From positions 54,522 to 118,521 of the forward strand of contig JBBPIG010000023.1 of NCBI GenBank assembly GCA_038040445.1: a stretch of DNA of 64,000 nt. Direction: 5' to 3'. The translations under genes and the position numbers were made by a program. Positions 16,959-26,185 of this stretch are shown in pieces (the stretch's first letter is position 1; each line of letters begins with the position of its first letter). This stretch comes from Acidobacteriota bacterium (GTDB lineage Bacteria > Acidobacteriota > Blastocatellia > UBA7656). The notes below the pieces were generated by a model, which was given only the letters and a program-made list of their open reading frames with translations, had not been told where the DNA came from and did no database searches.

Positions 16959-17300
16959 AATCCCACCCACTGCCGAGACTGTGCGAAAAGTCCGAATGTC
17001 AGCAGAAGGGGTGATCAAAAATGATCAGATTCCCTGTGGAAAACGCGTCACGGGGCAAATACGCGCTGTACTATTCACCACACTTGCTATTCGCCCGACT
17101 TTTCGCACAGTCTCGGCAGTGGGTGGATGGTTCAAACCCAGCCTACGATAGAGCCGGCCGCCTCAGTTGTTTCTGTTATCTCTCTCCCCTCGCGCCGCGA
17201 GGGGAGAGCAGGAGAGGAAAACGGGAATCACCCCTGCGCCACCTGTGTAGCTTGGGCTTGAACCATCCACCCACTGCCGTGGATGGGATTCGCGGAGTTT
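16959..17300. repeat. Diverged composite palindromic element B with a 30-bp perfect inverted repeat
   Basis: Arms 16963-16992 and 17097-17126 are exact 30-bp reverse complements, about 104 bases apart. The right arm runs into a tail GGTTCAAACCCAGCCTAC and a third unit at about 17250-17292 lies in the opposite orientation. These match the GTTGGTGG family with GTGGGTGG cores, so this is a diverged subfamily. Between them at 17182-17208 is a separate perfect 12-bp hairpin (CTCTCCCCTCGC/GCGAGGGGAGAG). No gene is visible in 16955-17349. Confidence 0.8.
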
Positions 17301-17349
17301 TCAACAGTGTCTGAACACCGGGCTTGTGAACTGACGCTCAGCAGCTCGC

Positions 17350-18186
17350 TCAAACGCTGCTCTCCTCGCGGCGTGTGAGTCCTTCAAAGAACGCGTCGTG
17401 CATTGGGCGAGTCTTACTCTCTGGGAAACCGGCTTCGCGAACGATCCGCAGCCGCGAGTCGAAAAGACTTTCAGCCGAGACTTCAATGCCAGGCGCAACT
17501 TCGATCTGAACCAGCTCCTGGCCGTTGTGACCGGGGCCCGCAAATTCGTGGAGACCCTTGCACTGCCAACACACGCCAGTCTTGTTGATCAACTGGCAGA
17601 GCCCGTCGTAGCTTCCGATCATCTTTGATCGCGCCGCTGATAGCCGATGCCGAAAGATGGGCTCGGATACCTCGAGCATCGTTGCCGCTTCCTGATTCGA
17701 AAAGCCAAGCACCTCGCGAAGCATGATCGCCGCCTGCTCGTCGGGCTCGAGCGTACGGCTTATGCACGAAAAGCAGAATGCGATGTGCTCGCGCATCTCG
17801 AAGACAAAGTCGGGTGAGTGGATCAGCGCGTCGAGCTTTTCAACTTCATTCTCGTCGGCCTCGGTCTCGTACTGTCCGTAGAGTTGCGCTTCGACGCGCC
17901 AACGTTTCCTTGAACGAAGATGGTCCATACAAGCGTGAGTGGCGATTCCGAACAGCCAGGTCTTGAATCGGGCCTCGCCGCGAAAGCTGGGTAGACTCTG
18001 AAGCACGCGAACCAACACGTCTTGCAACAGGTCTTCGGCATCCTGGTGCAGCGTGGCCATGCGATAGATGTACGAGAACAGCGGCTTGCGCAGCGGCTCG
18101 ACGAGTTCGCCGAACGCGGCTTCGTCTCCCAGCAGCGCGCGCTCGACTAGTTGGGTCTCTTGCTCGATAGGCAACGGGTTCAACAT
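17350..18186 (-). CDS. ECF-type RNA polymerase sigma factor
   Basis: From ATG 18186 the protein is 278 residues. Region 2 is clear (YIYRMATLHQDAEDLLQDVL, then FKTWLFGIATHACMDHLR) and region 4 follows (LEPDEQAAIMLREVLGFS, then NQEAATMLEVSEPIFRHRLS). The C-terminal 90 residues extend beyond a normal ECF factor and include a CWQCKGLHEF segment that might bind metal or act as a fused anti-sigma-like sensor. An upstream in-frame ATG at 18285 would translate repeat DNA and is rejected. No anti-sigma gene is adjacent, so control may lie in the C-terminal extension. Target promoters are unknown. Confidence 0.88.
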   Translation of the reverse strand: MLNPLPIEQETQLVERALLGDEAAFGELVEPLRKPLFSYIYRMATLHQDAEDLLQDVLVRVLQSLPSFRGEARFKTWLFGIATHACMDHLRSRKRWRVEAQLYGQYETEADENEVEKLDALIHSPDFVFEMREHIAFCFSCISRTLEPDEQAAIMLREVLGFSNQEAATMLEVSEPIFRHRLSAARSKMIGSYDGLCQLINKTGVCWQCKGLHEFAGPGHNGQELVQIEVAPGIEVSAESLFDSRLRIVREAGFPESKTRPMHDAFFEGLTRREESSV

Positions 18187-18232
18187 CGTTAGCCCAGAAT
18201 AAACAACAACAATCAGGATCGACAAGATGAAA

Positions 18233-18395
18233 GTGATGCGTGATGCGTGATCAATGATGCGTGATTCGTGATGCGTGAAGATCAACCTTCACTTTGCCCT
18301 ACCGCAGGATCAAATCACGCATCACGCATCACGGATCACGGGCCACGCATCCCGCATCACGAATCACGGATCACGCATCACGGATCACGCGTCAC
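18233..18395. repeat. Imperfect tandem array of GTGATGC/GCATCAC words in opposing orientations
   Basis: From 18233 the plus strand reads repeated GTGATGC and GTGATTC words; after a short break at about 18280-18310 the same words appear reverse-complemented (ATCACGCATCACGGATCACG) up to 18395. The two halves could fold into a long imperfect hairpin. The array sits between the divergent-side start of the sigma gene and the VOC gene. Confidence 0.8.
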
Positions 18396-18403
18396 ATTCT
18401 GAT

Positions 18404-18757
18404 TCACTGCTGCATCAGCACCTGGCAAAGCTGCAAGCGATTGCCGGCGGGGTCGCGAAAGGTTGCGATGCGCACGGCGCCGGGCACCTCGTGGATCTCG
18501 CCTTCGAACTTGACGCCTTTGGCGGTGAGTTCCTTTTGCACGCGAGCGAGATCGTCAACTCGCAGTACGACCGTCGCTCCGCGTTCGTCGTCACCTTCAC
18601 GCAGTTGATTCAGCCCGATGGATGCAGCGCCATCGGCGTGGCTGAACTCGCACCAGCCTTCCATCTCGAACGTCTTCTTGAGACCCAGCACTTCGCCGTA
18701 GAACTTCTTTGCCGCGTTGAGGTCTTCCACTTGATACCACGAAACATTGACTTCCAT
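18404..18757 (-). CDS. VOC-superfamily (glyoxalase/dioxygenase-like) protein
   Basis: This 117-residue protein has the paired beta-alpha-beta-beta-beta layout of vicinal-oxygen-chelate proteins: an N-terminal VSWYQVEDLNAAKKFYGEVLG segment and a C-terminal FRDPAGNRLQLCQV segment with the typical DPxGN turn. Such proteins are metalloenzymes or resistance/binding proteins; the substrate is not predictable, and a His metal ligand at the N-terminus is not evident, so it may be non-enzymatic. ATG 18757 is preceded by GGAGG. The sigma factor downstream is on the same strand but separated by the tandem repeat array. Confidence 0.88.
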   Translation of the reverse strand: MEVNVSWYQVEDLNAAKKFYGEVLGLKKTFEMEGWCEFSHADGAASIGLNQLREGDDERGATVVLRVDDLARVQKELTAKGVKFEGEIHEVPGAVRIATFRDPAGNRLQLCQVLMQQ

Positions 18758-18923
18758 TTCCTTTTCCTCCCGATTTGAATTTCGCTTCTACTGATTTAGT
18801 CGAACGGCGCGTCGGTTTCCGCCAAACGTTAGGAAACAAACTCTCAACCTTTTCTCGTGTTTGCCCGGCTGGGTTGATCAGGTTAAGCTGTTTGAAACAA
18901 ATTCAAGAGAGGAGATTCCTACG

Positions 18924-19352
18924 ATGGCAACACGGAACGGCAGTGCGGTTTGGGAAGGAACGGTCAAAGAGGGCAAGGGCACGGTTAGACTGGGGAGCGG
19001 AGCGTTCGAGGGACCTTATTCATTCTCGTCGCGGTTTGAAGACGGGAAGGGCACTAATCCTGAAGAACTCATCGGCGCAGCTCACGCGGGATGTTTCTCG
19101 ATGGCTTTGTCGGGGGCGTTGACGCGCGCAGGCTTTCCGCCCACCCGTATAGAGACTACGGCCAAAGTTCATTTGGGACCAGTAGAAGGCGGCTTCGCGA
19201 TCGGGCTGATCGAACTAGAAACGACCGCCAATGTTCCCGGCATCGACGAGAATGCCTTTCAAGAACAGGCCGAGGGCGCTAAGAAGAACTGCCCTGTATC
19301 GAAGGCGCTCGCCGCGACCGAGATCAAGCTCAATGCGAAGCTGGTGAGTTAA
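18924..19352 (+). CDS. OsmC-family peroxiredoxin
   Basis: From ATG 18924 (AGGAG 9 bases upstream) the protein is 142 residues, the typical length for OsmC. The family reduces organic hydroperoxides with two reactive cysteines, here in HAGCFSMAL (about residue 57) and KNCPVSKAL (about 122). The opening WEGTVKEGKGTVRLGSG matches the OsmC rather than the Ohr subgroup. It is probably cytoplasmic and stress-protective. It stands alone between divergent and convergent neighbours. The longer reading frame from 18861 has no ribosome site. Confidence 0.93.
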   Translation: MATRNGSAVWEGTVKEGKGTVRLGSGAFEGPYSFSSRFEDGKGTNPEELIGAAHAGCFSMALSGALTRAGFPPTRIETTAKVHLGPVEGGFAIGLIELETTANVPGIDENAFQEQAEGAKKNCPVSKALAATEIKLNAKLVS

Positions 19353-19379
19353 ACGCTTGTGGGCACCTTCGCAACGTTA

Positions 19380-21149
19380 TCACGCCCAATCCATCTTTGG
19401 GTGCATCGTGTGCCACATCGTCGCGCGCTCGAATGCCAACGCTACTCTCAACGGTGAGCCTTCGTCGTACAAACCACCAGTGAACATGATCGATCGAGGC
19501 AAGCCGTCGATGAAGCCGCACGGCACACACACCTGAGGATGGCCGGTCAGGTTTGTCACAAGCAAACTCGCGCTGCCAGGGGCGGGCGAGACGAACACGT
19601 CCCACTTTGACATCAGCTTGTCCATCTCGCGCATAAGCAGCGTCCTCGCTCGCTGCGCGCGGATGTATTCGACCGCCGGGATGAAGCGCGATGTGCGGAA
19701 CGAATTCGGCCAATCGCCCGGCGCCTGGCCGGAGAGTTGATTGACGCGGCCGTCGCGGGTGATGTCATCAAACGCTGCTGCTGCTTCGGCAACGAGGATG
19801 ACGCGCAACGACCCCGTCGAGAACTTGGGCAGCTCGATTGGCTCGAGCTTGGCGCCTGCGGTTCTCAATGCGTCCAGAGCCTCCTTGTATAGAGCCTTCT
19901 GCTTTTCGTTATCACCGCCTTCGAACTCGGCTTTCAGATAACCTAACCGCATTTTTGAAAGCGGAACCTCGGGGGTCCAGTTAAAGGGTGCGTCTCCAAC
20001 GGTGATGTCTCGTTGATCCGGGCCGTAGATCGAAGCAAGCACGGCGGCGAGGTCTTCGACGCCGCGACAGATCGGGCCGATCTTATCCATCGTCCAACTC
20101 AATCCCATCGCGCCGTAGCGGCTCACGCGGCCGTAAGTCGGTCTGAGCCCCGCGCACCCGCAGCGAGTCGCCGGTGACACGATCGAACCCAGAGTTTCAG
20201 TTCCGATTGAAAACCCGACCAGACCGGCGGCGGTAGCCGAGGCAGGTCCCGCCGATGAACCGCTCGAGCCAGTTCGGTCTTCGTCCACCTGCCACGGATT
20301 GCGGGTCACGCCCGCGAACCAGCGGCCGCCCTGCGCGAGCGCTCCCATCGAAAGCTTGGCCACCAACACCGCGCCTGCTTCGCGCAAGCGCTCGACCACC
20401 GTCGAGTCGTAGTCGATCATCTGATCGCGATAAGGCTCGGCGCCCCAGGTCGTCTTGATTCCTTTAGTCGCGAACAGGTCTTTGACACCGCACGGAATTC
20501 CATGCAACGGACCGCGATACTTGCCGCTCTTGATCTCACGATCGGCTTCGGCGGCCTGTTTCAATGCGAGATCTTCGGTGAGCGTTACGACACAAAGCAG
20601 CTTCGGACCGTAGCGCTTCAATCGGGCGAGGTACATTTTGGTGAGATCCGTAGACGTGACCTGGCGTGTGCGAACAAGCTCGGCGAGCTGCGTTGCGGTG
20701 AAGAATGCGACCTCTTCGAGCGAGTTGTATTTCGGAATCTCCTGTTTGGTGAGCTTGAACTTGACTGGCTTCCAGTCAAACTTTTTCCCGGGCAGCGCCG
20801 GATGAAACGCAGTGGCCGGTTCGGTGTCGAGTGGAATATCGATCTTACGGAGGGTCTCGTAACCCGTGAGAGCTTGATTGACTCCTCGAAGCGCCATCGT
20901 CTCTTGCGCGTCGTTCAACTCAATGCCAATCAACTGTTCGGCGGCGTGAAGCATTTCCTTCGTGATGCGCTGCGGCGGTTGTGGCTGCTGCGGTTGTTGA
21001 ATTGCTTGGGCCGCCGCCACATCGAAATGCGGCGCGGCAAGACCGGCTACTCCGACGGCGGGAAGGAGCTTTACGAAGGAGCGGCGGTCCATCCCGCCTG
21101 TTGCTTTGTCATCTTTAGGTTTGTATTGTTCGCGCGATTTTCTTTTCAT
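19380..21149 (-). CDS. Tat-exported amidase-signature hydrolase
   Basis: From ATG 21149 the protein has 589 residues. A twin-arginine signal (DRRSFVKLLPAVGVAG) precedes an Ala/Gln/Pro-rich linker. The amidase-signature catalytic residues are all visible: Lys in GVKDLFATKG, cis-Ser in TGSSGSSAGPA, and the nucleophile Ser in TETLGSIVSPA. The family hydrolyses amides; the Tat signal places it outside the cytoplasm, so it is not the GatA subunit it resembles. The substrate is unknown. An upstream in-frame ATG (21185) would add 12 residues before the signal and is less likely. It lies 50 bp after the HEAT protein gene on the same strand. Confidence 0.92.
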   Translation of the reverse strand: MKRKSREQYKPKDDKATGGMDRRSFVKLLPAVGVAGLAAPHFDVAAAQAIQQPQQPQPPQRITKEMLHAAEQLIGIELNDAQETMALRGVNQALTGYETLRKIDIPLDTEPATAFHPALPGKKFDWKPVKFKLTKQEIPKYNSLEEVAFFTATQLAELVRTRQVTSTDLTKMYLARLKRYGPKLLCVVTLTEDLALKQAAEADREIKSGKYRGPLHGIPCGVKDLFATKGIKTTWGAEPYRDQMIDYDSTVVERLREAGAVLVAKLSMGALAQGGRWFAGVTRNPWQVDEDRTGSSGSSAGPASATAAGLVGFSIGTETLGSIVSPATRCGCAGLRPTYGRVSRYGAMGLSWTMDKIGPICRGVEDLAAVLASIYGPDQRDITVGDAPFNWTPEVPLSKMRLGYLKAEFEGGDNEKQKALYKEALDALRTAGAKLEPIELPKFSTGSLRVILVAEAAAAFDDITRDGRVNQLSGQAPGDWPNSFRTSRFIPAVEYIRAQRARTLLMREMDKLMSKWDVFVSPAPGSASLLVTNLTGHPQVCVPCGFIDGLPRSIMFTGGLYDEGSPLRVALAFERATMWHTMHPKMDWA

Positions 21150-21199
21150 GGTTTCTCGCAAGATAGGTTTTGTAGCGTGGACCAAACGTAAGGCTTGTA

Positions 21200-22276
21200 C
21201 TACAGCTTATCCGTCGTCTTCAACTCGATTCCCTTCTTCTTCACCCACTCCCGCCAATGGTCGAGGTAATGCTGCTCGTTCTGTTTGAATGCGGCGTGAG
21301 ACGGATACCAGCTTTCATTATCTTCATCCGACCGGGCTACGCCTGCGAGACCCATCACGGCCTTCCATCGCACTTCCCAATCCTCGTCGTAAAGCGCCTT
21401 TGAGAGCGGTGCGATGACCGCTTCAGTCCCGATTTTGCGAAGCGCTCCAGCCGCGTCACGGCGGGTCTGCTCGTCCGGTGATGACATCAACCGACTCAAC
21501 GCAGGTATTGCCGCCGGATCTTTGATATAGGTCAACGCTGCGCTCAAAACGAATTCCCATTGCGAGCCTTCAGCCTGCACAAAGAGCTTTGAGGATTTCC
21601 GCAAAGACTTCTCGACGAGCGGAAGCATTGACAGGTCGTTATGCTGAAGCAGTACGGAGGCCGCCAGCACATCAAGCGGCGAAGTCAGCTCGGGGCCAGC
21701 AGCTTTAAGAGCAGGAATCGCGTTGGCCGCTGGAACAGTGCGAAAGTATTCAATAGCGGTAACCAGGTCGCGGCGAATGGCAACCGGAGACTTGAGAATG
21801 CACTCTATCTCTGTCGCGATTCGTCCGATTTCGCGGCCGCTCATCGGAGTGTTTTTAGTCGAGCACCCTTCGCGGACGGCAAGGATCGAAGGATAGTGGG
21901 GTGAAACAAAACCAAGCCCCTCGGCCGTCGCTCGAAAAAAGAACATGCCGAAGTGCTTGGCCTGAACAGTCGCGAAGCCTGAGAAGTCGTCCAAAGGCAT
22001 ATATGATCTGAAGGAAACTTCCGCATCCGCTATTCCCTTGATGACTCGGTCGACGCGCAAGACGCCGGCCAGACGACGAGCTTTTCGCATCTGTCCTTCA
22101 ATATCAAAATCGCCGGTTTCTTCTTCGCTAAGCGACTTAACTTCGCCGACAACGATGAGACTGGCTTCTGCTGCCAGCTTTGAAATGTTGAGGGCGGGAA
22201 CGACGGCGGCTCGGGCGGGTTGGGGCGTCAGACTCGCTGCAGCCAGAAACAATATCAATACGGTTTTGCCTCGCAT
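21200..22276 (-). CDS. Secreted HEAT-repeat protein
   Basis: This 358-residue protein starts with a Sec signal (TVLILFLAAASLTPQPARA). The first half (25-145) is beta-rich and unassigned. The second half carries HEAT/PBS-lyase-like helices, clearest at DPAAIPALSRLMSSPDEQTR and the following DAAGALRKIGTEAVIAPLSK. HEAT arrays bind other proteins; no enzyme motif is present. ATG 22276 has GAGGA 6 bases upstream. The amidase follows on the same strand, so the two may be co-expressed. Confidence 0.8.
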   Translation of the reverse strand: MRGKTVLILFLAAASLTPQPARAAVVPALNISKLAAEASLIVVGEVKSLSEEETGDFDIEGQMRKARRLAGVLRVDRVIKGIADAEVSFRSYMPLDDFSGFATVQAKHFGMFFFRATAEGLGFVSPHYPSILAVREGCSTKNTPMSGREIGRIATEIECILKSPVAIRRDLVTAIEYFRTVPAANAIPALKAAGPELTSPLDVLAASVLLQHNDLSMLPLVEKSLRKSSKLFVQAEGSQWEFVLSAALTYIKDPAAIPALSRLMSSPDEQTRRDAAGALRKIGTEAVIAPLSKALYDEDWEVRWKAVMGLAGVARSDEDNESWYPSHAAFKQNEQHYLDHWREWVKKKGIELKTTDKL

Positions 22277-22401
22277 AACGCATCCTCAAATTCGAATTGT
22301 CATTGCTCGTGGAGTGACTACTTGAGCCATTTCAGTTACCGATGTAGCGATAATAGAACGAAGGTGGAGGAACCACCAAGCACCGCGAATGAGATCTCCC
22401 A

Positions 22402-22463
22402 TAAAGACAAAGCACCAGGGCACGAAGGACCTTCCGCGCCTTCGTGTCTCGGTGCCTTTGTGT
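22402..22463. repeat. Imperfect palindrome of the GCACGAAGG/CCTTCGTG type
   Basis: Arms around GGCACGAAGG (from about 22418) and CCTTCGTGTC (from about 22438), flanked by AAAGCACC and GGTGCCTTT, can pair into a long imperfect stem between the S41 protease and the HEAT gene. A similar repeat lies at 45444-45515. Confidence 0.6.
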
Positions 22464-22475
22464 TGAGAGGCTTTG

Positions 22476-25400
22476 TTATTCCTTTCTAGCCTGCTGAGCC
22501 TTCGAGCCGATTTCCTTCAACAACTCTTGGACGGCCACTTCGATCTGCCGGTCGCGGCCTGCCAGGTTGTCTTCAGGCGAGTTCTCGACGAAGATGTCGG
22601 GCTTCACGCCGTAGTTCTCCATGTTCGTCCGGTTCTTATCGGCGAGAAACACTCCAACGCCCGGCGTGCGGACCGTAGAGCCGTCGATCAACGAATAGCT
22701 CCCCGTGCCGATCACCGCGCCCGTCGTTGGGGTGCCGATCACCTTGCCTAATCCGAGAGCGCGGAAGCCGGCCGGGAACATCTCGGAGTTGGAAGCCGAA
22801 CGCCAATTCTGCAGCACCACTTTCGGTCCGAAGAATCCTGCGAACGGCCGGCCGGTAGCTTCAGTGCCGCGAGGTTGCCATATCTGATACTCGCGCTGCA
22901 CAAGTAGGGCCAGCAGCTCCTGCTCGATGTTGCCGCCGCCGTTCCAGCGCTCGTCGATGATCACCGCTTCCTTGTTGCGATTTTCGCGCAGCTCCTTTTC
23001 GAAGCGGCGCAGCGAAGGCTGATTCATCGATTGAATGTGCAGGTATCCGATGCGCCCGTTCGAGAGCTTGTCCACCATCGCGCGGCGATCCTTAACCCAT
23101 CGCTCATATCGAAGCTGGCTGTAAGCCTGCGACGAAACCGGTTCGATGCGGCTCTTCCACGCGCCTTCTTCGGACGGCTTGTTGTTGAAGGTGACTTCGA
23201 TCTTGCGGTTGAGCCGATGATTGAGCATCGCCCAGTAGTTGTCTCCCGCTTTTACGGGCTTGCCGTTGATGGCGATCAGATAGTCGCCCGCGCTCACCCT
23301 GACCCAGTCTTTGTCGGCCGGCCCTTCTTCATAAACGTGAGTGACTTTGTAGCGGCCCGCGGTGTCATCGGCGGCCAGCTCGACACCCAGGTGGAAAGTG
23401 GAAACTCCGCCGGCATCACGACCGCGCGGGGGCGGGGCGGCGCCGGTGTGCGATGCGTTCAACTCGCCGATCATCTCGTTGACTATGTTCAGAAGCTCCT
23501 GACGGTCGCCTACGAATTCAACGAGCGGTTGATACTTCGCGCGCGCGCCGTCCCAGTCCTTGCCGTGCATCCCCGCGTCGTAGAAGCGATATTTCATCGT
23601 GCGCCACGCGTCGTCGAACATTTCCGCCCACTCGGTCGACTTGTCGATCTTCACTCGGGCAGTGAAGCTGATGCGCCGCCGCGCGCCCTCTCGTCCGCCC
23701 GATGCAGCCGCGGCAGGCGCGGCGGGCGCGCCGGACCCAAAGCCGGCGGTTGCGGGAGCAATCGAGACCGAGTAGATCGAACTCCCTTCCTTGAAGAAAA
23801 GCGTGCGGCCGTCACGCGCGATGTTGAGGCTGTTGATGCCTCCGCCAAAACCTCCAAATCCGCCGCCCGGCCCGCCGGCGTCATCGGTCGAAGGCGGCTC
23901 GCCGGCGGTAACGCGGGCCAATCGCCTGCCGTCTTCTTGTATCGAGTAGATGACCGGAATAGAGCGAATGCCCGCCGGTTCAGTTGTGACAAATACAACC
24001 GTGCGGTTATCCGGAGCTACAGCATAGTTGAACACCGCGAACGGCATTCGAGTTAGCTGTTTGGTTCGCCGCTTGAGACCGGCCCAGTCGATGTTGATGT
24101 CTTTCGGCGGCGCGGTGCGCTGAGCGCCGGCTACGCGGCGCGCGACCGCGTCGTTGCTTTGATCCTGCAAGTCGCCTTCCGGACGGTCCTCAGGATCGGC
24201 TGGGTCGCGCTCCTCGCGTTCCAGCGCGACTGAGTAGATCTGCGCCGACGGTTGCCCGCCTCCGCCCAATCCCGCTTCAGTCCGAACGAAGTAAAGCTTG
24301 CGGCCATCGTGAGTGAACTGCGGATTCACGTCGTTGAAAGAGTCGAAGGTGACCTTTCGCTCTTCGCCGCCGCTCGAAGGGATTAGATAAACATCGGAGG
24401 TTCGAACGTAGTCGGCCTTCGAGAAAGCGATCCACTTGCCATCGGGCGACCATACCGGCCCTCCGATGTTGCCGTATTTCGACGAAGCGAGCTCGATTGT
24501 TTGCTTCGAGTCAACGGCGTACTTGCGGAGCTTATTGTCCGAAGCCGTGAATGCGATCTCCTTGGAGTTCGGCGACCAGATGAACGAAAACTTCAGCGAG
24601 TCGAGATCGGTGATCTTCTGCGGCTCGCCAGTCGCGTCCGCCGCAATGAGATAGATTTCTTCACGCCCGCTGCGGTCGCTGGTGAAAGCGACCCACTTGC
24701 CGTCGGGCGAATATCCGGGGTCTTTGTCCCGCGCGGGGCTGTCGGTAATCTGGCGAAGGTCGCCTTCTTCAGTCGGGGCGGTGAAGATCTCGCCGTGAAT
24801 AGAGAAGGCTATGCGGCGTCCCGAAGGCGCGAGGTCGTAATCGTCAGCTTGCGAGTTGAAGTCTCGGACTTCAGCCAGGTTCTCCTGGGTCTCCGCGGCT
24901 ATGTCGAGCTTGATCAGCGCGGCTTTTCGGCTGGCCACGTCGAGTTTCCACAGGCCGAAGTCGTGCTCGAAGACTATTACCTTTCCGTCCGCGCTTATCG
25001 CCGGAAAGCGCACGTCACCGGTCTTGAATGAAGTGACGCGATCGGCTTTTCCGCCGGCTTCGGCGACTCGCCAGATATTGGTCAACCCGTTGCCTTCGCG
25101 ATCGCTCACGAAGTAGATGAAGCCATCGGTGCTCCACATCGGCCACGAGTCTATCCCGTCGAAGTCGGTAAGGTCGGTGAACTTCTTGGACGCGATATCC
25201 ATCACGGTGACATCCGTCTGCATGGCGCCGCGATAGTACTTGCGCCAGTAAGACTGACCCTTCCGATTGATCGCGAGTTTCTTGCCGTCGGGCGAGTAGC
25301 TGGCGTTCACTCCCATATCGGCGCCTGCATTGCGCTCCATTCCCCCTTCGATCGAAACGGTGTAGAGCTTTCCGGTGAAGTCGTCGCCGCGGCTCGAAGC

Positions 25401-25769
25401 GAACAAGACTGCGCGTGAATCAGGCGTCCACCCCAGCACTGTGTCGTCGGCGGAATGAAAAGTGAGTTGCTTCGCCGCGCCCCCTTCGCTCGGAACAAGG
25501 AAGACGTCAGCATTGCCGTTGCGGTCCGAAGAAAAAGCGATCCATTTCCCGTCCGGCGAGAAGCGCGGATAGACGTCGCGCGCCTTGTTGGCGGTGATGC
25601 GCTTGATGTTTTTGCCGTCTTCGTCGGCGGTCCATATGTCCGCAAGGTAAGTGAAGGCAATTTTTCCGTGATTATAATGCGGGTAGCGAATGAGTCTGGC
25701 CTCGCCGCCCGCGGCAGTGAGCGGCGCGCACAACGCCAGGAAGAAAACAAGGGCATAGAGTCTTTTCAT
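22476..25769 (-). CDS. Tricorn-like S41 protease with beta-propeller, PDZ and catalytic domains
   Basis: The 1097 residues begin with a Sec signal (RLYALVFFLALCAPLTAAGG). Residues 25 to about 700 are two TolB/WD-like propellers (repeated SPDGKWIAFSSDR blades), interrupted near 640 by a Gly-rich loop. A tricorn core helical region and a PDZ-like domain follow (about 700-890; VSAGDYLIAINGKPV). The C-terminal S41 domain has the nucleophile in SASNSEMFPAGF near residue 998. Tricorn-type proteases degrade peptides to short fragments; the signal peptide places this one in the periplasm or outside. ATG has AAGGAGA upstream. It probably forms part of the extracellular proteolytic set with the M14, M20 and S1 enzymes in this window. 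Confidence 0.93.
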   Translation of the reverse strand: MKRLYALVFFLALCAPLTAAGGEARLIRYPHYNHGKIAFTYLADIWTADEDGKNIKRITANKARDVYPRFSPDGKWIAFSSDRNGNADVFLVPSEGGAAKQLTFHSADDTVLGWTPDSRAVLFASSRGDDFTGKLYTVSIEGGMERNAGADMGVNASYSPDGKKLAINRKGQSYWRKYYRGAMQTDVTVMDIASKKFTDLTDFDGIDSWPMWSTDGFIYFVSDREGNGLTNIWRVAEAGGKADRVTSFKTGDVRFPAISADGKVIVFEHDFGLWKLDVASRKAALIKLDIAAETQENLAEVRDFNSQADDYDLAPSGRRIAFSIHGEIFTAPTEEGDLRQITDSPARDKDPGYSPDGKWVAFTSDRSGREEIYLIAADATGEPQKITDLDSLKFSFIWSPNSKEIAFTASDNKLRKYAVDSKQTIELASSKYGNIGGPVWSPDGKWIAFSKADYVRTSDVYLIPSSGGEERKVTFDSFNDVNPQFTHDGRKLYFVRTEAGLGGGGQPSAQIYSVALEREERDPADPEDRPEGDLQDQSNDAVARRVAGAQRTAPPKDINIDWAGLKRRTKQLTRMPFAVFNYAVAPDNRTVVFVTTEPAGIRSIPVIYSIQEDGRRLARVTAGEPPSTDDAGGPGGGFGGFGGGINSLNIARDGRTLFFKEGSSIYSVSIAPATAGFGSGAPAAPAAAASGGREGARRRISFTARVKIDKSTEWAEMFDDAWRTMKYRFYDAGMHGKDWDGARAKYQPLVEFVGDRQELLNIVNEMIGELNASHTGAAPPPRGRDAGGVSTFHLGVELAADDTAGRYKVTHVYEEGPADKDWVRVSAGDYLIAINGKPVKAGDNYWAMLNHRLNRKIEVTFNNKPSEEGAWKSRIEPVSSQAYSQLRYERWVKDRRAMVDKLSNGRIGYLHIQSMNQPSLRRFEKELRENRNKEAVIIDERWNGGGNIEQELLALLVQREYQIWQPRGTEATGRPFAGFFGPKVVLQNWRSASNSEMFPAGFRALGLGKVIGTPTTGAVIGTGSYSLIDGSTVRTPGVGVFLADKNRTNMENYGVKPDIFVENSPEDNLAGRDRQIEVAVQELLKEIGSKAQQARKE

Positions 25770-25809
25770 AGGGTCTCCTTTTGTGGCAGAGCGGCACGAT
25801 GGTTGAGAT

Positions 25810-25868
25810 GTTCAGAGTTCAACCTTCAGGTTGCGCGAAACCGGCAAGCTAAAGCTTGGACTCTGAAC
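25810..25868. repeat. Double-hairpin repeat bounded by GTTCAGAGT/ACTCTGAAC (copy 1)
   Basis: The outer inverted arms GTTCAGAGT and ACTCTGAAC enclose two small stems: CAACC-TTCA-GGTTG and CAAGC-TAAA-GCTTG. Copy 2 is at 57044-57110, where the first stem is CAGCC-TTCA-GGCTG, a compensatory change. The rest of the gap 25770-26185 shows no convincing gene. Confidence 0.85.
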
Positions 25869-26185
25869 CTCGGATGATCGGCGAACTGCAAGCATAGTCC
25901 AGAATTGGTAAGGTTGGCGAATGGCAAGGACGGTTTCGGCCCTGCCCGGGTTACACGAAAACGCTCGGCCCTTGCGTATGTGGCCGTGATCTGCCACGCG
26001 CGTCGCTTGTCTGCAAGCGACAACCTTGGCGGCAGCCGGGCCGCGGAACAAGCCGGCTGGCATTCGTGCCAATGTTCCGTGCGTAACGCGCGGTTACTTG
26101 CTCGAGCAAAGATAATATGTCACTATTTATCCATCCTGGGTCGGCTCATAGACGAGCTGGAAATTTTCTGAAGCGAGAAAGAAAA

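Noticed and set aside
25812..26171. Small opposing frames between the S41 protease and coiled-coil genes
   Set aside because: Overlap a repeat, have no ribosome sites and no recognisable protein pattern.
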